Of a stretch of 64,000 nt of DNA, positions 25,037-36,680 are shown in pieces. Source of the stretch: Rhodosorus marinus (taxonomy: Eukaryota > Rhodophyta > Stylonematophyceae > Stylonematales > Stylonemataceae); NCBI GenBank assembly GCA_029953675.1, contig JAMWBK010000001.1:1711001-1775000 (forward strand), read 5' to 3'. Within the stretch, counting starts at the first letter, position 1; each line of letters starts with the position of its first letter. Both the position numbers and the translations under genes were made by a program. The notes beneath the pieces are model-generated. The model ran no database searches. It saw nothing but the letters and a program-made list of their open reading frames with translations, and had not been told where the DNA came from.

Positions 25037-26484
25037 ATGCTTATTGACAAAGCGCTTACATAGGAAGCCCGCTAGAAGTGCGTCAAAGGTCCCACAACCC
25101 CCGAAGTAGGTTTTACAGTGCGTATCGAACGGTTTATTTATTGCGGACATAGAGAATTTTGCGCTACGCGCAATCGGAAACGCGCAAGCCATAAACTACT
25201 TGTTAGCCCCTGCAGACGTAGACCCAACACAAAAGATTCTGCTCTGAAGAAGCCACCAACCTCGAGAGCAAATCTGCATACCGCAGTGTTCAAGACGACA
25301 ACCTCGTACGAAAGCCACGAGGACGCATCGCAGCATCTACTTCACGCGGTGTCATCACTTCCACTGCAGAAGCTTGCAAAAGCCTCCTTCGGTACCCAGA
25401 ATTATGAGCCTTCCTCCTGCATGCAACCGTTAGATCTTTATGTAAGAGTCAGGCGGCGAACTGGGTGGGCATGCTGATGCGTGCCAGCTGCAAAGGGAGT
25501 CGTGGAAAGCAAGCTAGGAAGCTCCTATCACTGGCTCTCTTCCACCGGGCTTTGGAAGGAGATGTGATCCAATATGTGACGAGCTGGACCTGTGGCTTAC
25601 ATAGGTCAGCTAGCACTCAAGAAATGGCCCATGTTAAATGTTCGTGATCAGATCCTGCGCTCGTTCTAGGCAATCAGAAAGAGTGGCACCCAAGCGAACG
25701 CACATGAAAACCTGACCGTCAGCTCCTCGAAGATAGAGCAGTTTGACCAAGTACTGGTTCGATCCCGCTGCGAAAAGTGGATCTGGCCTTGGTTACGAGA
25801 TGTTGCCACAGAACACGAAGACGGGGGTGGAGATGGACCTAATGAGGGATAACTCGAGACAAGTGAAAAATGTTCTATTCCAGGAGTTTCTCCCAGTTTC
25901 CGTTTTTCGGAGCTAGATATAGACAAAACAAAAAAAAGGGCTAACGAGTGGGTCTCGCCAATTAAGGCGGCGACCCTGTCTGGAAGCGCTGAGTGGTGAG
26001 TGGTTGCTTTGCGACGAAGATATATTTGTGAACTTCTGCTTGTTGATCTGAGACAATCACACAGTCATTGAAACTCGGGGGGATGAACGACATCCCAGAA
26101 CTAGGCTAATGAGGTAAATAGCCCTCCTCGGGAAGAGGGAAGAGGACAACATGCACTCTTGATCTGGTGTGGTGTATACATAGTAGTCTGGCAGGTCAGC
26201 AAATGCCAAAAAGGCCGAACAGGTTTCATCCTACCCACTTGCAGGTGCCTTTCCCTCGCACAACCAATCAAACCTCGCAAGCGTTCCTTAAAAAATAAGA
26301 TCCAAGATCATCAGCCCATCAAACCAGCAAGATCCTTACACACAATCATCTTAAGACAGTAAAAACAGTCACACGGCATCTGTTGAGTAAGAAGACATCT
26401 CGTATCGCGCGGTCTTCCCCACCAAAATATACGCAACAAGTCAACGGAAAGAGGATTGCATTGAACAGCCAATGTCAACATCAA

Positions 26485-26557
26485 GAGCCCTATCAAAATT
26501 CATGGGTTCTCATGAACCCTATCAAAATCTCATCGATTCTGATATGAACCCTATCAA
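26485..26557. repeat. Short direct repeats GARCCCTATCAA
   Basis: GAGCCCTATCAAAAT or GAACCCTATCAA(AAT) appears three times, starting near 26485, 26514 and 26546, about 30 bp apart, next to the 49-bp duplication. Confidence 0.7.
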
Positions 26558-26582
26558 TAATGTAAAGATCTTCAAAACTGCA

Positions 26583-26676
26583 TTTGCTATGATGTACAAA
26601 TATTGAATAATTATGATTTAAATTAAAGAATTTTGCTATGATGTACAAAAACTGGATAATTATGATTTAAATTAAA
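26583..26676. repeat. 49-bp tandem duplication, AT-rich
   Basis: The segment TTTGCTATGATGTACAAA...AATTATGATTTAAATTAAA occurs twice in tandem (starts 26583 and 26632) with a few mismatches. Confidence 0.85.
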
Positions 26677-27455
26677 CAATTTCGATGCATTTCGGTCCAG
26701 AATCCGATTTAAATATGGAATTTCTTCTTTTTTTTTGCATTGGAAAAGGCGGAAAGGACGGGCCGCACGCGGGTGTTGTGGGGGGGGGGGCCGTTTGGTG
26801 TGGCTGCGTTTTGAGGGGTAATGGTAACCAGCTTTTGGATGAGTAGTGGCAATCTATACTTGCAATAACCAAGTTCATAGTCCTGGAAGAGTTCCAAGGC
26901 TAGCGTTCTGTTGAAGCAATACAAACCAGCCTAGTGCGACTAGATCGAACCTTTTCAACCCTCCGGTTGCGTCCTTCGTGGGAGACCGCGCTTTGCTTGC
27001 TCGCGAGAAGTAGGAGGAGGTTTGTTCAGCAGGCAGTTCCAGTTTAGCTTCAACAGCTGTGATACTGAGTTAGAATATATGTACAGAGTTTCGAAGCTAA
27101 ATTCTAATAGATCACGACGCTCGTTCACAGCTTCCGACATTGAGAAACACTCCCGGATTTCATTGTGCATTGCTTGAGATCGGCTAAATACAGAAGAAAA
27201 ATTTTGTTTTGCATTTGAATTTGATTTCTTTCGGTTACACGTTTAGTGAATGACTGGTGATACATAAAGAGGCGTTTGAGATTTGGTATGATTGGGGACG
27301 GTGCTGACGGTGGTGGATGTGTCGAGGGTTTGTCAAGGTTTCTACTGGAGGTAAGATCTACACAGTGGAGGACGGGGTTTTGTTTACTGAAATCTGGAAT
27401 TGAGGGTTTGGCGTCTGTCAGCTTGGAGAGGGTAGGTGTAGAATTATTAGACACG

Positions 27456-28813
27456 ATGGGGGATCATACACTGGGATTTTTCACCGGGCTTCAGGTCGGG
27501 AGCCTCTGGCATCATAATCATGCACATGACTTGCTGGACAAGCCTCGTCGAGCTAGGTTTACGGCTGGTTTGAAATCTGTTTCCGCTGAGAAATCCGAAA
27601 ATCCTCGTCTGGAGGTAATTACGTCGAGTCCAGTTTTCAAGAAGGCTGGATTGGAGGCTGATATGGACCAGGAGAGCTGGGCCGATTGGTTCAAGTGTGC
27701 GAAGCTCCTGAACAAAGAGCTTGGAAGGGATGCAACCGTAGATCGCGTTCATAAGCTGTATTTGCCCGTGTTCTTCTGGTTGAAGAAGCAGATTCGAGCA
27801 GCGAAATCGACAAAAGACGGCACCGTGATCGTTGGGCTGTCCTGTCCACAGGGTAAGGACAAATTACACTTGCACCTTTACCAAATTCTCAGGTGATTCC
27901 CTCTCAGCATAGTAGCTTCTCTTGCATGTAGGCGGAGGAAAGACCACGATAACCAATTTTCTGGTTAAGATGTTCGCCGCAGAGGGTATTACGTGTGCGA
28001 TTGCGTCTACTGATGACTTTTACCACACCTACGAAAAGCAACGAGAGCTTGCGGAAACGCACGCGTCGAATCCGCTGCTCGAATTCCGTGGGAACCCCGG
28101 TACTATGGACGTTGACTTGATGTGCAACACGGTCAGCGCACTCGCCCATTGCGGACCAGGCGACGAAGTCAATATTCCACGCTACAATAAATCCGCGTAC
28201 AAAGGACGAGGTGATCGTGTACCAGAAGAGGACTGGCCGATGGTCAAAGGACCCGTAGACCTCGTAATTCTGGAAGGATGGTGAGTCAATGTCACAGCAA
28301 CCCGCCTATCCTGCGTTCGCTCTCTGCTTCTTCTTCGTCGTTCTCAAGTCGGTCGTCGCCCAAACGTTTGCTTGCAGGTGCATGGGTTTCCAACCGGTCG
28401 AGAATCCCAGCACTAGTGATATTGCGGAGGTCAACGAGTTTCTGAAGGATTTTGCAAAAGTGTATGACCTGCTGGATCTGATGCTGGTGGTTGAGATCGC
28501 CGATCCGGAATAGTAAGTACCTTGAGAAGTTTCCTCAGCGCGATGTCGTCGTTGCCGCCCGTAGCTCGCTAGTCGTCTGACCGTCTCCACTTCTTTTTCT
28601 TTGACCAGCGTTTACGATTGGAGAAAGCAGGCAGAAGATACGATGAAAGCGAAAGGGAAATCTGGCATGACGAGTGCACAGCTGAAGGACTTTGTTGATC
28701 GTTTCATGCCCGCCTACGAAGAGTACCTTCCCGGGCTGTATGGTGACGGCGTTTCGACGGAACTGCCTCAACTGAACATCAAGATTGACTCTAACAGAAT
28801 CCCAATTGACTGA
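27456..28813 (+). CDS. GLYK: D-glycerate 3-kinase, plant type (photorespiratory)
   Basis: Four exons (27456-27852, 27932-28280, 28378-28512, 28609-28813) give 361 aa. It phosphorylates D-glycerate to 3-phosphoglycerate, the last step of photorespiration, in the plastid of plants. A P-loop is built across intron 1: SCPQGGGKTT, residues about 129-138. Other family landmarks are VIVGLS before it, STDDFYHTY, GNPGTMDVDL, IPRYNKSAYKGRGDR, LEGWCMGFQPV (spliced at TG-G) and the VYDWRKQAE C-terminal motif. The N-terminus MGDHTLGFFTGLQVGS has phenylalanines close to the start and then basic and serine residues, consistent with a red-algal plastid leader. An in-frame ATG 60 codons upstream (27276) is possible but that stretch looks untranslated. 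Confidence 0.94.
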
Positions 28814-29618
28814 AGACAAACGGCAGTGGACGAAATACCGACCAAGAACAAAACTTTGGAAGCATGTCAAGCAAGCACTCAGCAGCATCGTGTTAGGTAC
28901 ATGGTGCGAGTCCATTATTTTTAACCAACCTTTATAATAAAAACTTCGTATTCAGAATGAGAGAGCGCTGAGAAGACTTTATGCACAAGTGCAAGCCAGT
29001 CCACAGCCAGGAACAAACCAAGCAACCCAGGCTGCCTCTGGCCATCAGTAACAGCGCAGAGCTTGCCCTCTGTCACGTTTGGCAGGTCGTGAAGTTCGCG
29101 GTCCACGGGAAAGATTTTGAAGAGGAGAATGGACTCCGGCTAAACCTGCTGGCTTTCGCAACCATTATAAATAACCCAGCGTAAAGGTCCTATGGGGCGG
29201 CTACCAGGAACGTTACGAAGTTTCAGTCACCTTCAATCACCTGAACTCGTTCCTAACTAAGACGGCTTGTGAAGCTGAGTGACCGACGCATCGGTCGTGG
29301 TGAAGTGGAAACTTCGCGTCCAAGGATGTGAATAGATCAGGATTTGTGAAAAGCGCGTATTAATTCTGTCTTCGTACCGATCGATGGGGTGGTTTAGTTG
29401 GGTAAACGCCTGAACACTAGAATTCCACTACAGAGTCGGCGCCTTTCAAGTATTGGTGCGTAAGCTGATCGCCTTGTTCGTTACGACGACACGGAGGCTA
29501 GCGTTCAGGGCTCTTGAACTGTGAGAGCTGTTGGTGGCTTTTTAAGTGGGTGGTGTTCGTGTGTGTCGATGATTCTTAACCGGCGGGAGGAATTTTGGAG
29601 TTTGGAAAGATTTGAAGA
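28814..29618. other. Intergenic region between GLYK and Sua5 genes
   Basis: About 800 bp with no gene recognised. It contains the presumed Sua5 promoter; the final 100 bp is G/T-rich and C-poor. Confidence 0.4.
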
Positions 29619-31189
29619 ATGAGTATTGTGCTGCGCGGAGGTAGTGAGACGGATGTAGCACTGGCCGCGTCGGCGCTGAGGCGGGGGGAGGTGGTGGCAT
29701 TTCCGACGGAGACAGTGTATGGCCTTGGGGCTGATGCAACTAACAACGATGCCGTGGCGATGGTGTTTAAGGCAAAGGGAAGACCGGCTGATAATCCGCT
29801 AATAGTGCACATGGCCAGTCGTGAGGCTCTTGACGAGGCAGGGTTTGCAGCTATGTCTGCACCTGCGCTTTTACTTGCGGAGAAGTTTTGGCCGGGGCCT
29901 CTGACTCTAGTCCTAGCCTTGTCGACGGAACATCCAACGTCGGAAATTTCTTCGCTAGTCACTGCTGGTTTGGATACTGTGGCCGTACGGGTTCCAAAGC
30001 ATCCAGTCGCGAGCGCTCTGCTCGCTGCCACCGGTCTTCCCATCGCGGCTCCGTCCGCCAACTCCTCAGGCAAGCCCTCACCAACCCTGTCATCGCATGT
30101 CATTACAGATCTTGGCGGCAAGATCCATTCCGTCGTTGACGGCGGACAAGTCATTCTCGGTATCGAGTCAACTGTCCTCGATACAACAACAAATCCTCCC
30201 ACAATTCTTCGCCCGGGATCCGTCACACAGTACGTGAAACTCATGCGCCACAGTGGCCTAGACTCGCTTACTCCGACTTCAGCGCTCACAGTGTTAGACT
30301 CCCGACAGGCACGAAATCGAAGCATGCATAGGCCATAACGTGCGCGTTGCCAACAGCAACGGCAAGACCGACGATCTTGCGGCACCGAAGGCGCCGGGAA
30401 TGAAGTACAGGTAAGGCACGTGCCATTCAGACAGGCTTCGCGTTGCCCACAACTGAATCTGAACCCTTTGTCTTTGTCAAAAACTCGACAACTTACGGTA
30501 GGCATTATGCACCGGCATCGCCAGTGAAGATTGTCTACGGTGGGCACCGGGAGTTTCTGAAAGAGCTCTCGGCGGCATCGGTAAACGGCGTTTCGCAGGT
30601 ACGTCACCAAGATGGGCAAACACTTTCAGTGAAACTTAATGGCCGCACCGTTATCCGCTAGTCGGACATGGCGATTGCCTCAGTCTGCTTATTGAGCACA
30701 GGCGATCGACCCACTGCATGGTTGACAACGTGGCGAAGGCGTTGCTTGGTTGATCTGTAACTTTAACCAGTCCGTTATGGCCTGGATATTCGTTCGCAAT
30801 TTTACTGGATTCGCCTTCTGGACTTTACGTCAAACTCGTGCATAACTCCGTCAGCTACCATATGCTCTGTCCTCCCCCCACCCCTTTCGTGATCTGACGC
30901 AAGCTTGAATCTTCTACGTTAGGCTGCGGTGGGTGTATTTGCGTGGAACGACACCTGTGCGAGCCTGGAGTCGAGTGAGTATGGGCCAAGAGTGACGACA
31001 ACCTCGGCTGGAGAGTATGGTCAAGTTGATGTCCTCGCACAGAGGCTGTACAGTGCATTGCGATGGCTTGATGAGGTGAAGAAGGTCGGTCTGATCCTGG
31101 CTCAGGGGGTGAACGATGAGGACGGAGCAGGGCTTGGGTTCGCGGTGATGAACCGACTACGAAAGGCGGCGTTGGACCACGACAGATGA
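29619..31189 (+). CDS. SUA5: L-threonylcarbamoyladenylate synthase (Sua5/YrdC)
   Basis: Four exons (29619-30229, 30309-30410, 30502-30598, 30923-31189) give 358 aa, the long Sua5 form with a C-terminal Sua5 domain. It makes threonylcarbamoyl-AMP from threonine, bicarbonate and ATP for the t6A37 modification of ANN-decoding tRNAs. YrdC domain landmarks: FPTETVYGLGADA, KAKGRPADNPLIVH, FWPGPLTLVL, VAVRVPKHP, GLPIAAPSANSSGKPSPT, ILRPGSVT. The linker APGMKYRHYAP is spliced at AG-G. The C-terminal domain ends with EYGQVDVLAQRLYSALRWLD and MNRLRKAA, as in the family. Intron 3 is 324 nt, about three times the local norm. The stop codon directly abuts that of the minus-strand JMJD5-like gene. Confidence 0.95.
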
Positions 31190-32429
31190 CTACGTAAACC
31201 AGAACGAGACACTGCAGCTAATGTCCAAGCTAACCACGAAGTGCCACCACTTCGGTGGCAGGTAGAGCATTTCTCCAGCGTACAGAACCAGTTTGAACCC
31301 TCTCGCTTGCCGGTAGAGAGGAAATCTGGATTCGTCAGGACGAAGCACGTCCACCTGGCTTGTGTTTCCAAACATCGTGTCCTCCGCGAATGGATACAGG
31401 TTTAGGAATTCCTCCGGTGGAAAGACAACTACGAGCTTGGCTCCAAACACCTATGAAGGGATTAGAGCTTTGGAGTCGGATTTCACGCTATGAATAGAGA
31501 GCTGACGAGACTCGCTAGCGACCTACCTGACATAGTAGGTTGTGATATGGATCATGGTGAAGAGGAGTTTGAGTCCCGGATGGTCCCAGCCACATGTTGA
31601 CAACTGCTTCTGATGAAGAATCCCCTAGGCTTGCAAACTCTGGTTCGATGATATCACTGAGAAGGGAAGGAACTTGTTCAAAGAGCTGGTGCTGTGCTAG
31701 GTATCCCCTGGATTCGCCACGGAGATGTTGCTCCACAAAGTCGCTCATGGGAATCAGCTGAGTTTCGAAGCTAGGATCTGTGTACTTAGAGCCAAGCTCC
31801 ACTGGTACCCATCGATGGCCATACTCAGCTTCCCAAAAGCTAAAGTCGTTCCATTTTCTAAACGCTGGCCATTGCCTAACAACCCCCGAGATGATTTGCG
31901 GACCTTTCCAGAATATACGTGAAACGAACTGCGCAATCGAGGGACGCTCTATTGAAGGTATCCTTTCCACGAGATTTTGAGTTTCCATCTTATGGCCCGC
32001 GATTTCCCGAATTCTCTCATGCCCTAGCAATGCCATCGGCTCGGGATGAACTCGCAAAGCTCCAGAAAGTGTCGCTAACTCGTCAGCAAATGATGAACAT
32101 AAGGACTTGAATGAGGGATGGCCGAGAATCAGCGCTTCATCAAGAAGTCGAACGGAATCAGTCACCGAGGTGCTCTCCCTCAGCGCCAGTTCGACGCTGA
32201 TCGCGCTCAACTTTAACCTCAACCTTGTTTCACATTCATTCCTCTGCCCTTTCTCGTGCAATTGGTTCCATACCTCCCTCCTTGAACTCCAAAGCACCTG
32301 AAGCGGCTTCTTCACCTGAATATCCTCATTCTCTATAAGAACCTCCAGGCGTCGTGCATGCTCCGCGGCGTTCCTTAGGACTTTCACCCCGGAAGCCATT
32401 CCACACGTTTTTAAAGGGGCCTTCACCAT
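31190..32429 (-). CDS. JmjC/cupin oxygenase, JMJD5 (KDM8/JMJ30)-like
   Basis: Two exons, 32429-31527 and 31450-31190, give 387 aa. Fe(II)/2-oxoglutarate-dependent oxygenase of the JMJD5 group. Ligands are visible: H291 and D293 in TPLHHDPYHN and H371 in PKWWHFV. Flanking family landmarks are MWLGPSGTQTPLH, NLLCQVFGAK (joined by the splice), FGNTSQVDVLRPDES, ELYLPPKWWH-like MLYLPPKWWH and SLDISCSVSFW. The N-terminal 150 residues are helical, as in JMJD5. Reported roles of the family include arginine hydroxylation and, in plants, clock control; the substrate here is unknown. A second start at 32399 is possible. The stop codon touches the Sua5 stop codon. Confidence 0.93.
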
Positions 32430-33115
32430 CCCTCAATCAACCAGTTTCTTGAGTTAGAGCTGGACATCACGTTCTCCATAGTAGTTCTTCCAACGAAAGC
32501 CACCAAGCACAGCTCAGTTCTCGAACTTCGCATCGCCATGATTGCTTTCCCGCAAAAGCAAGCAACTTCTCTAAGTAACGAAATCCAACGGAACAGGTTC
32601 TTCCCTTCATCCTAAGATAGCCGATATCTTCTAGTCGCAGAACGAGAACCTGATCAACGTTCATACGGAAGAAGAAGTGCTCTCAGCATGTCCTCCTACC
32701 TGCCAAGAATCGGTCTCATTGTTCAAACTTTGGAGAAGCGGATGTGACGGTTTCCTTCCAATACTCAGATATCAGAATGTGAATGGACTTAAATACACGG
32801 TGATCGCACACAGCTTCAGCTCTTTTGCAATCACGTTTGGTCTCCCCCAAGAACCGAACCACTTCCGATGCGAGCGCAGAACAGATGCAGTTCCAAGGAA
32901 AGTTGGCCAGTCGTGCGATGAGCAGACCACGCTAGTAGGTGCGATTGTGAGAACGGCGGAATGGCATCACCACTAGCCAAACTTTCTGAATCAAAAAACA
33001 CCTCATCTGTACAAGCTTTTAATAGAGAACCTAATTTCCTAGGGATTAGCGAAGCAGCAGCCTCACCACCTAAAGCAGCCACACTTTCCTGAGCTGCAGG
33101 TACCAATGATGCGAT
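32430..33115. other. Region between JMJD5-like and metzincin genes
   Basis: Both neighbours run on the minus strand, so this holds the metzincin 3' end and the JMJD5 promoter. Directly after the metzincin TGA the same frame stays open down to 32831 (see findings). Confidence 0.45.
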
Positions 33116-36100
33116 TCAGCGACTTGTCTCTGAAGAGTAAAGCTCTGTCTTCTTGCACATTCCTACGAGGATGCTTTTAGCTAGAGGCCCTTCTTCCTTC
33201 ACGAGTGCCAGTGCTAGATTCCTTGCCCTTCCCAGCTCTGCAGCAAAAATTGCCGAGGCTAGTGGAGGAGTATCGATGTCCTCTGCGTGTGATTGCAGGA
33301 GATCAAGCCATTGCACTCGAGCTCCACCCACAAATGCCGCTACATCGTCACTGAATGATTTGGTTGACTTGAAGAATACGTTGGTAACGTTCTGAACGAC
33401 ATGAGACAAGCTCATGCCTCCATGCAAACTCAACCTTGAGATCCTCGATGGGTCGAGCAAGCCGTTGAGGGGATCTGACCTCGCAGCCTTTGCCAATTTC
33501 GAAGAGTCAACCGGTTTGAGAGCCAAACAAGCTCGAACTGGACTGTCGCAGTCCTCCCCATCCATCTTAACGAAGAACTCTTGATACTTGGAAAAACTTT
33601 TCACGCCAAACAGCCCGTCAAAAGGGTCAATAATCCTATTAAATCATATTTTCAGAGCCGCACAGTCAGCACCCGTAAGGCATGCGTGGAACGCCTATAA
33701 AGCTGGAAACTTGTATGGGAATAACTACCTGAGAATGAAATCCAAAGCCCGCAACTGTTTATCCTCTGGGATCGGTTTAATTGGAATTGAATCCGTATTG
33801 GCTCGTTCCCTTGTCGTCTCCACTCCACCTACGAACTTTGCAGCCAACGACAAGGACAGCTGCAGCCTGTGAACGATTTCACGAAACACTATTGTGAAAT
33901 CCGACCACGGAAGGTCTTGCGATGCAGCCTCTTCGCTCAGGAGGCCCAACCTTTTCGTCACTAGCTTTTCCATGTTCTCATGATAGTCCATTGGATTTGC
34001 GCCCGCGTCGTAAGTCGAAACGTAGGGGTCTCCTCTGTTGTCAAAGGGAAAAAACGACCTCCACTCGTCAATGAGGACATCTCACGGAGCTCAAGACGCG
34101 TGCTTTCAATTACCCTTTTAAACCTGGCTCATCTTCGTCAGTAGCGAAGTGTAATCCACGATCAACCGCGAGACGCGCAATCTCGTCTAGTGTGCCCTCG
34201 TCAGCATCCATATAGCCGTACTTAATCGCCTCAACATCGTAGTCTCCAACGCAGGGGCTAAAAAAGCTGTAGAAGTCAAGAAGTAAGATTGCATTCCCTT
34301 GCATCCCATTGCTTAACAGCTGGCAAGCTCATTCGTTTTGCATGTGCTCACTAGTTCTGTTCCTTTTCATCAGCCATTATGATCATCGGCAGGTAGTCCA
34401 TGATAGACGATGAGATACCATGCTCGGAAACAAACGTCTTGTTCTTCAGGTCGTTCCAGTTGTAGTTGGCGCTCCCGCGAAAGTTATGGCGCAAGCCAAG
34501 CGTATGACCAACCTAAACAGCGTGTAACTCCAAGACCGTCAGTGCGCAAATCAGCCATGCGCGGCGTGCGAGAATTTCTTGCCCGTTTACCTCATGCATG
34601 GTCACATCCGTTACCCCATCCAGCACGAGGTCCTCAACGGACTCATATGATTGCCTTGCAAAGGCTGCTGCCATTAAGCTGATCCGATTCATGTGCTCTT
34701 CTGCAATCACGCGCTGAAAGGAAAGTCTCGAGTTCAACCTCGGACGTATGCGAAATCCTGTTGAGGCGCGTGAGTAACGTTCTGTCAAAGACCAGTGACT
34801 CGTTCTTCACCCCCCTCGGCTTTGCTGTTACAGGAGGCAGGCGCTTACCCGGTACTTTTCCATTTCGAAGCAACCAGTATCTTTGGGTCCAGGTATTCAG
34901 CCAGCCGTGGGTGAACACAATATTGGCTCGGAGAATTTCACCCGTGCGTGGATCGACATCAGCGGGTGCGATCGCAAATGTTTCATCCAAGTCAGCTGAC
35001 CACGAAATGGAGCTGAACCGGGCATCTCCAGCATCAAAGTCGTCTGGAAAATCTGGATCACTCTGTTGGTTTAACACCCGTCAACTTCAGACTACGTGAA
35101 AAAATCCAATTTGGCCGCAGGCCAGCGATTACTGACTTACGGGGACCACAGCTTTGATTGCATCCTTGAACCCAGCAGCTTCGAATGCCTTCTGCCAGTT
35201 TTCAACTCCCTTTTTCATGGCCGCGCGAAGATTCTCGGGAACGGACTCATCAATATAGTAGATGATCTGCCCTTTTACATCCGTTATCTTTCCACCAGCC
35301 TCGCGTTTCCTTTCCAACCTCCTCCTGGATTAATATCAAGACGTGACCCTGATTAGTTCGAACTTCTCGTCTCTAATTCAAAGCGCAGTTTGGAAATAGA
35401 CAAGATCGGAGGATTGCGTCAGAACAAGTTCTGATGAATACCTGGTGACCATTTCCTTCTTCCCAGTGCCAGGATCCCGCCCATCCAAACTAACATACGG
35501 TATAGTGAAGAAACCCAGTCGCTCGTCAGCATATCTTGCCTCCATAGGTTTATCAGGTAACATCATTATCGTAAACTGTATGTCCACCGGAACGAGGACC
35601 TCCACGTCAGGAGCTTTGTCGTCGGTTGCAGGTAGCTGGGACTTCACCTCGACGTTTAAGTTCATCGGGAAAACAGATACGCCTGAGATCCTCGATTCAG
35701 TAAGTTCCGAGTCCTATCGAAGAAGTACGAGAGACTTCAGATATTCGCAAGCAGATTCACCCCACCCGCAATCCGGAAAATGTGTATCCAAGTGACTTAA
35801 GTACCAGTTCGCCGAAAAGCCCGAACAACTCAGCTACCCAAGGGGCTATATCGATGACATACCCGCCAGTCTGTGCACTCTTAAAGTATTGAAACGAGCT
35901 CTCAAAGCCTTCGTAGACCCCGAGATCGTAGGCATCTTTCAAGCCAGAATCGTCGTCAATTCGAACAGAATATTGAGGCCGATAAACGTCCATTCTGCGA
36001 GGGCACGTGGGAGTATTGGTAAGTCAACTATTAGCGCAAGAGCCCAAAGCTACTCTGAGTTATTCGCCTACGTAAATCCCAGTCCGTCCGACAATTTAAA

Positions 36101-36680
36101 AGCGAAGACATTGGATTCATCTGCGCTGGCTGACATGTGGGCAACAACCACTTCAGAATCTCCCTTCGAGAAGATGGCGCCAATTATGAACGGCTTTCCC
36201 AGCGATTCCTCCGGAATGTCTAACATCACGGTTGGTTGAAGGAAATCTGAATAGAAGACGGGGAAAACGCTCTCCTCCTGGAAACCAGAAAACCCACAGA
36301 AAAGGTCTTTCACATTAGAGCGGCGAAGGTGGGCCTCAGACGCTGGTTGCGGGCGGGCTGTTCTGACGGCGTACAAACTCTAGCAGACTGGTGTCAATTG
36401 TGGGCGGCTCCAGGGAGTTTTTAGCATGCGTAATGGGCGCTGAGGTTGGTCTCCCCGGTAGCAAGAGCACAAGACATCCAGCAATGATTCCAGCCACAAG
36501 TGCGGAGAAAAATGACCACTTTCGTGACCCGAGCATGGCAGTTAGCCGCTGGCGCACGGAGCCTCGAAACAGTGGGTCTTCCAACTCCGACTCGCTACTA
36601 TCAGAATCCTCAGCGGTCAGCGCCGTCCGAACGTTCATCATGGTCCAATGTCTAGGGATCAGGTATCCCTTCAGTTTCAA
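33116..36680 (-). CDS. Membrane-anchored zinc protease, bacterial Met-zincin (DUF5117/DUF4953) type
   Basis: Eleven exons (36680-36375, 36277-36072, 35994-35766, 35713-35442, 35324-35141, 35062-34849, 34700-34591, 34512-34352, 34266-34114, 34034-33729, 33635-33116) give 886 aa with every phase closing. Residues 56-74 form a single hydrophobic segment after an acidic, serine-rich N-terminus, suggesting a signal anchor. The middle carries family landmarks: GFFTIPYVSLDGRDP, IIYYIDESVPENLR, FEAAGFKDAI, and DARFSSISW. The active site HEVGHTLGLRH (506-516) follows HExxHxxGxxH and is split by intron 7 after the glutamate. The Met-turn SIMDY has M545. Then GDYDVEAIKYGYMD and STYDAGANPMDY. This family is known mostly from bacteria; its substrates are poorly defined. 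Exon 1-2 borders are the least certain, using a GTACGC donor. Confidence 0.88.

Larger units (their letters stand above)
25037..27455. other. Intergenic region with short repeats
   Basis: No gene recognised. Contains repeats at 26485-26680 (listed separately), a T9/G10 homopolymer region near 26728-26790, and unassigned small frames such as 25118-25477 (plus, 119 aa, basic, no domain). Confidence 0.4.
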
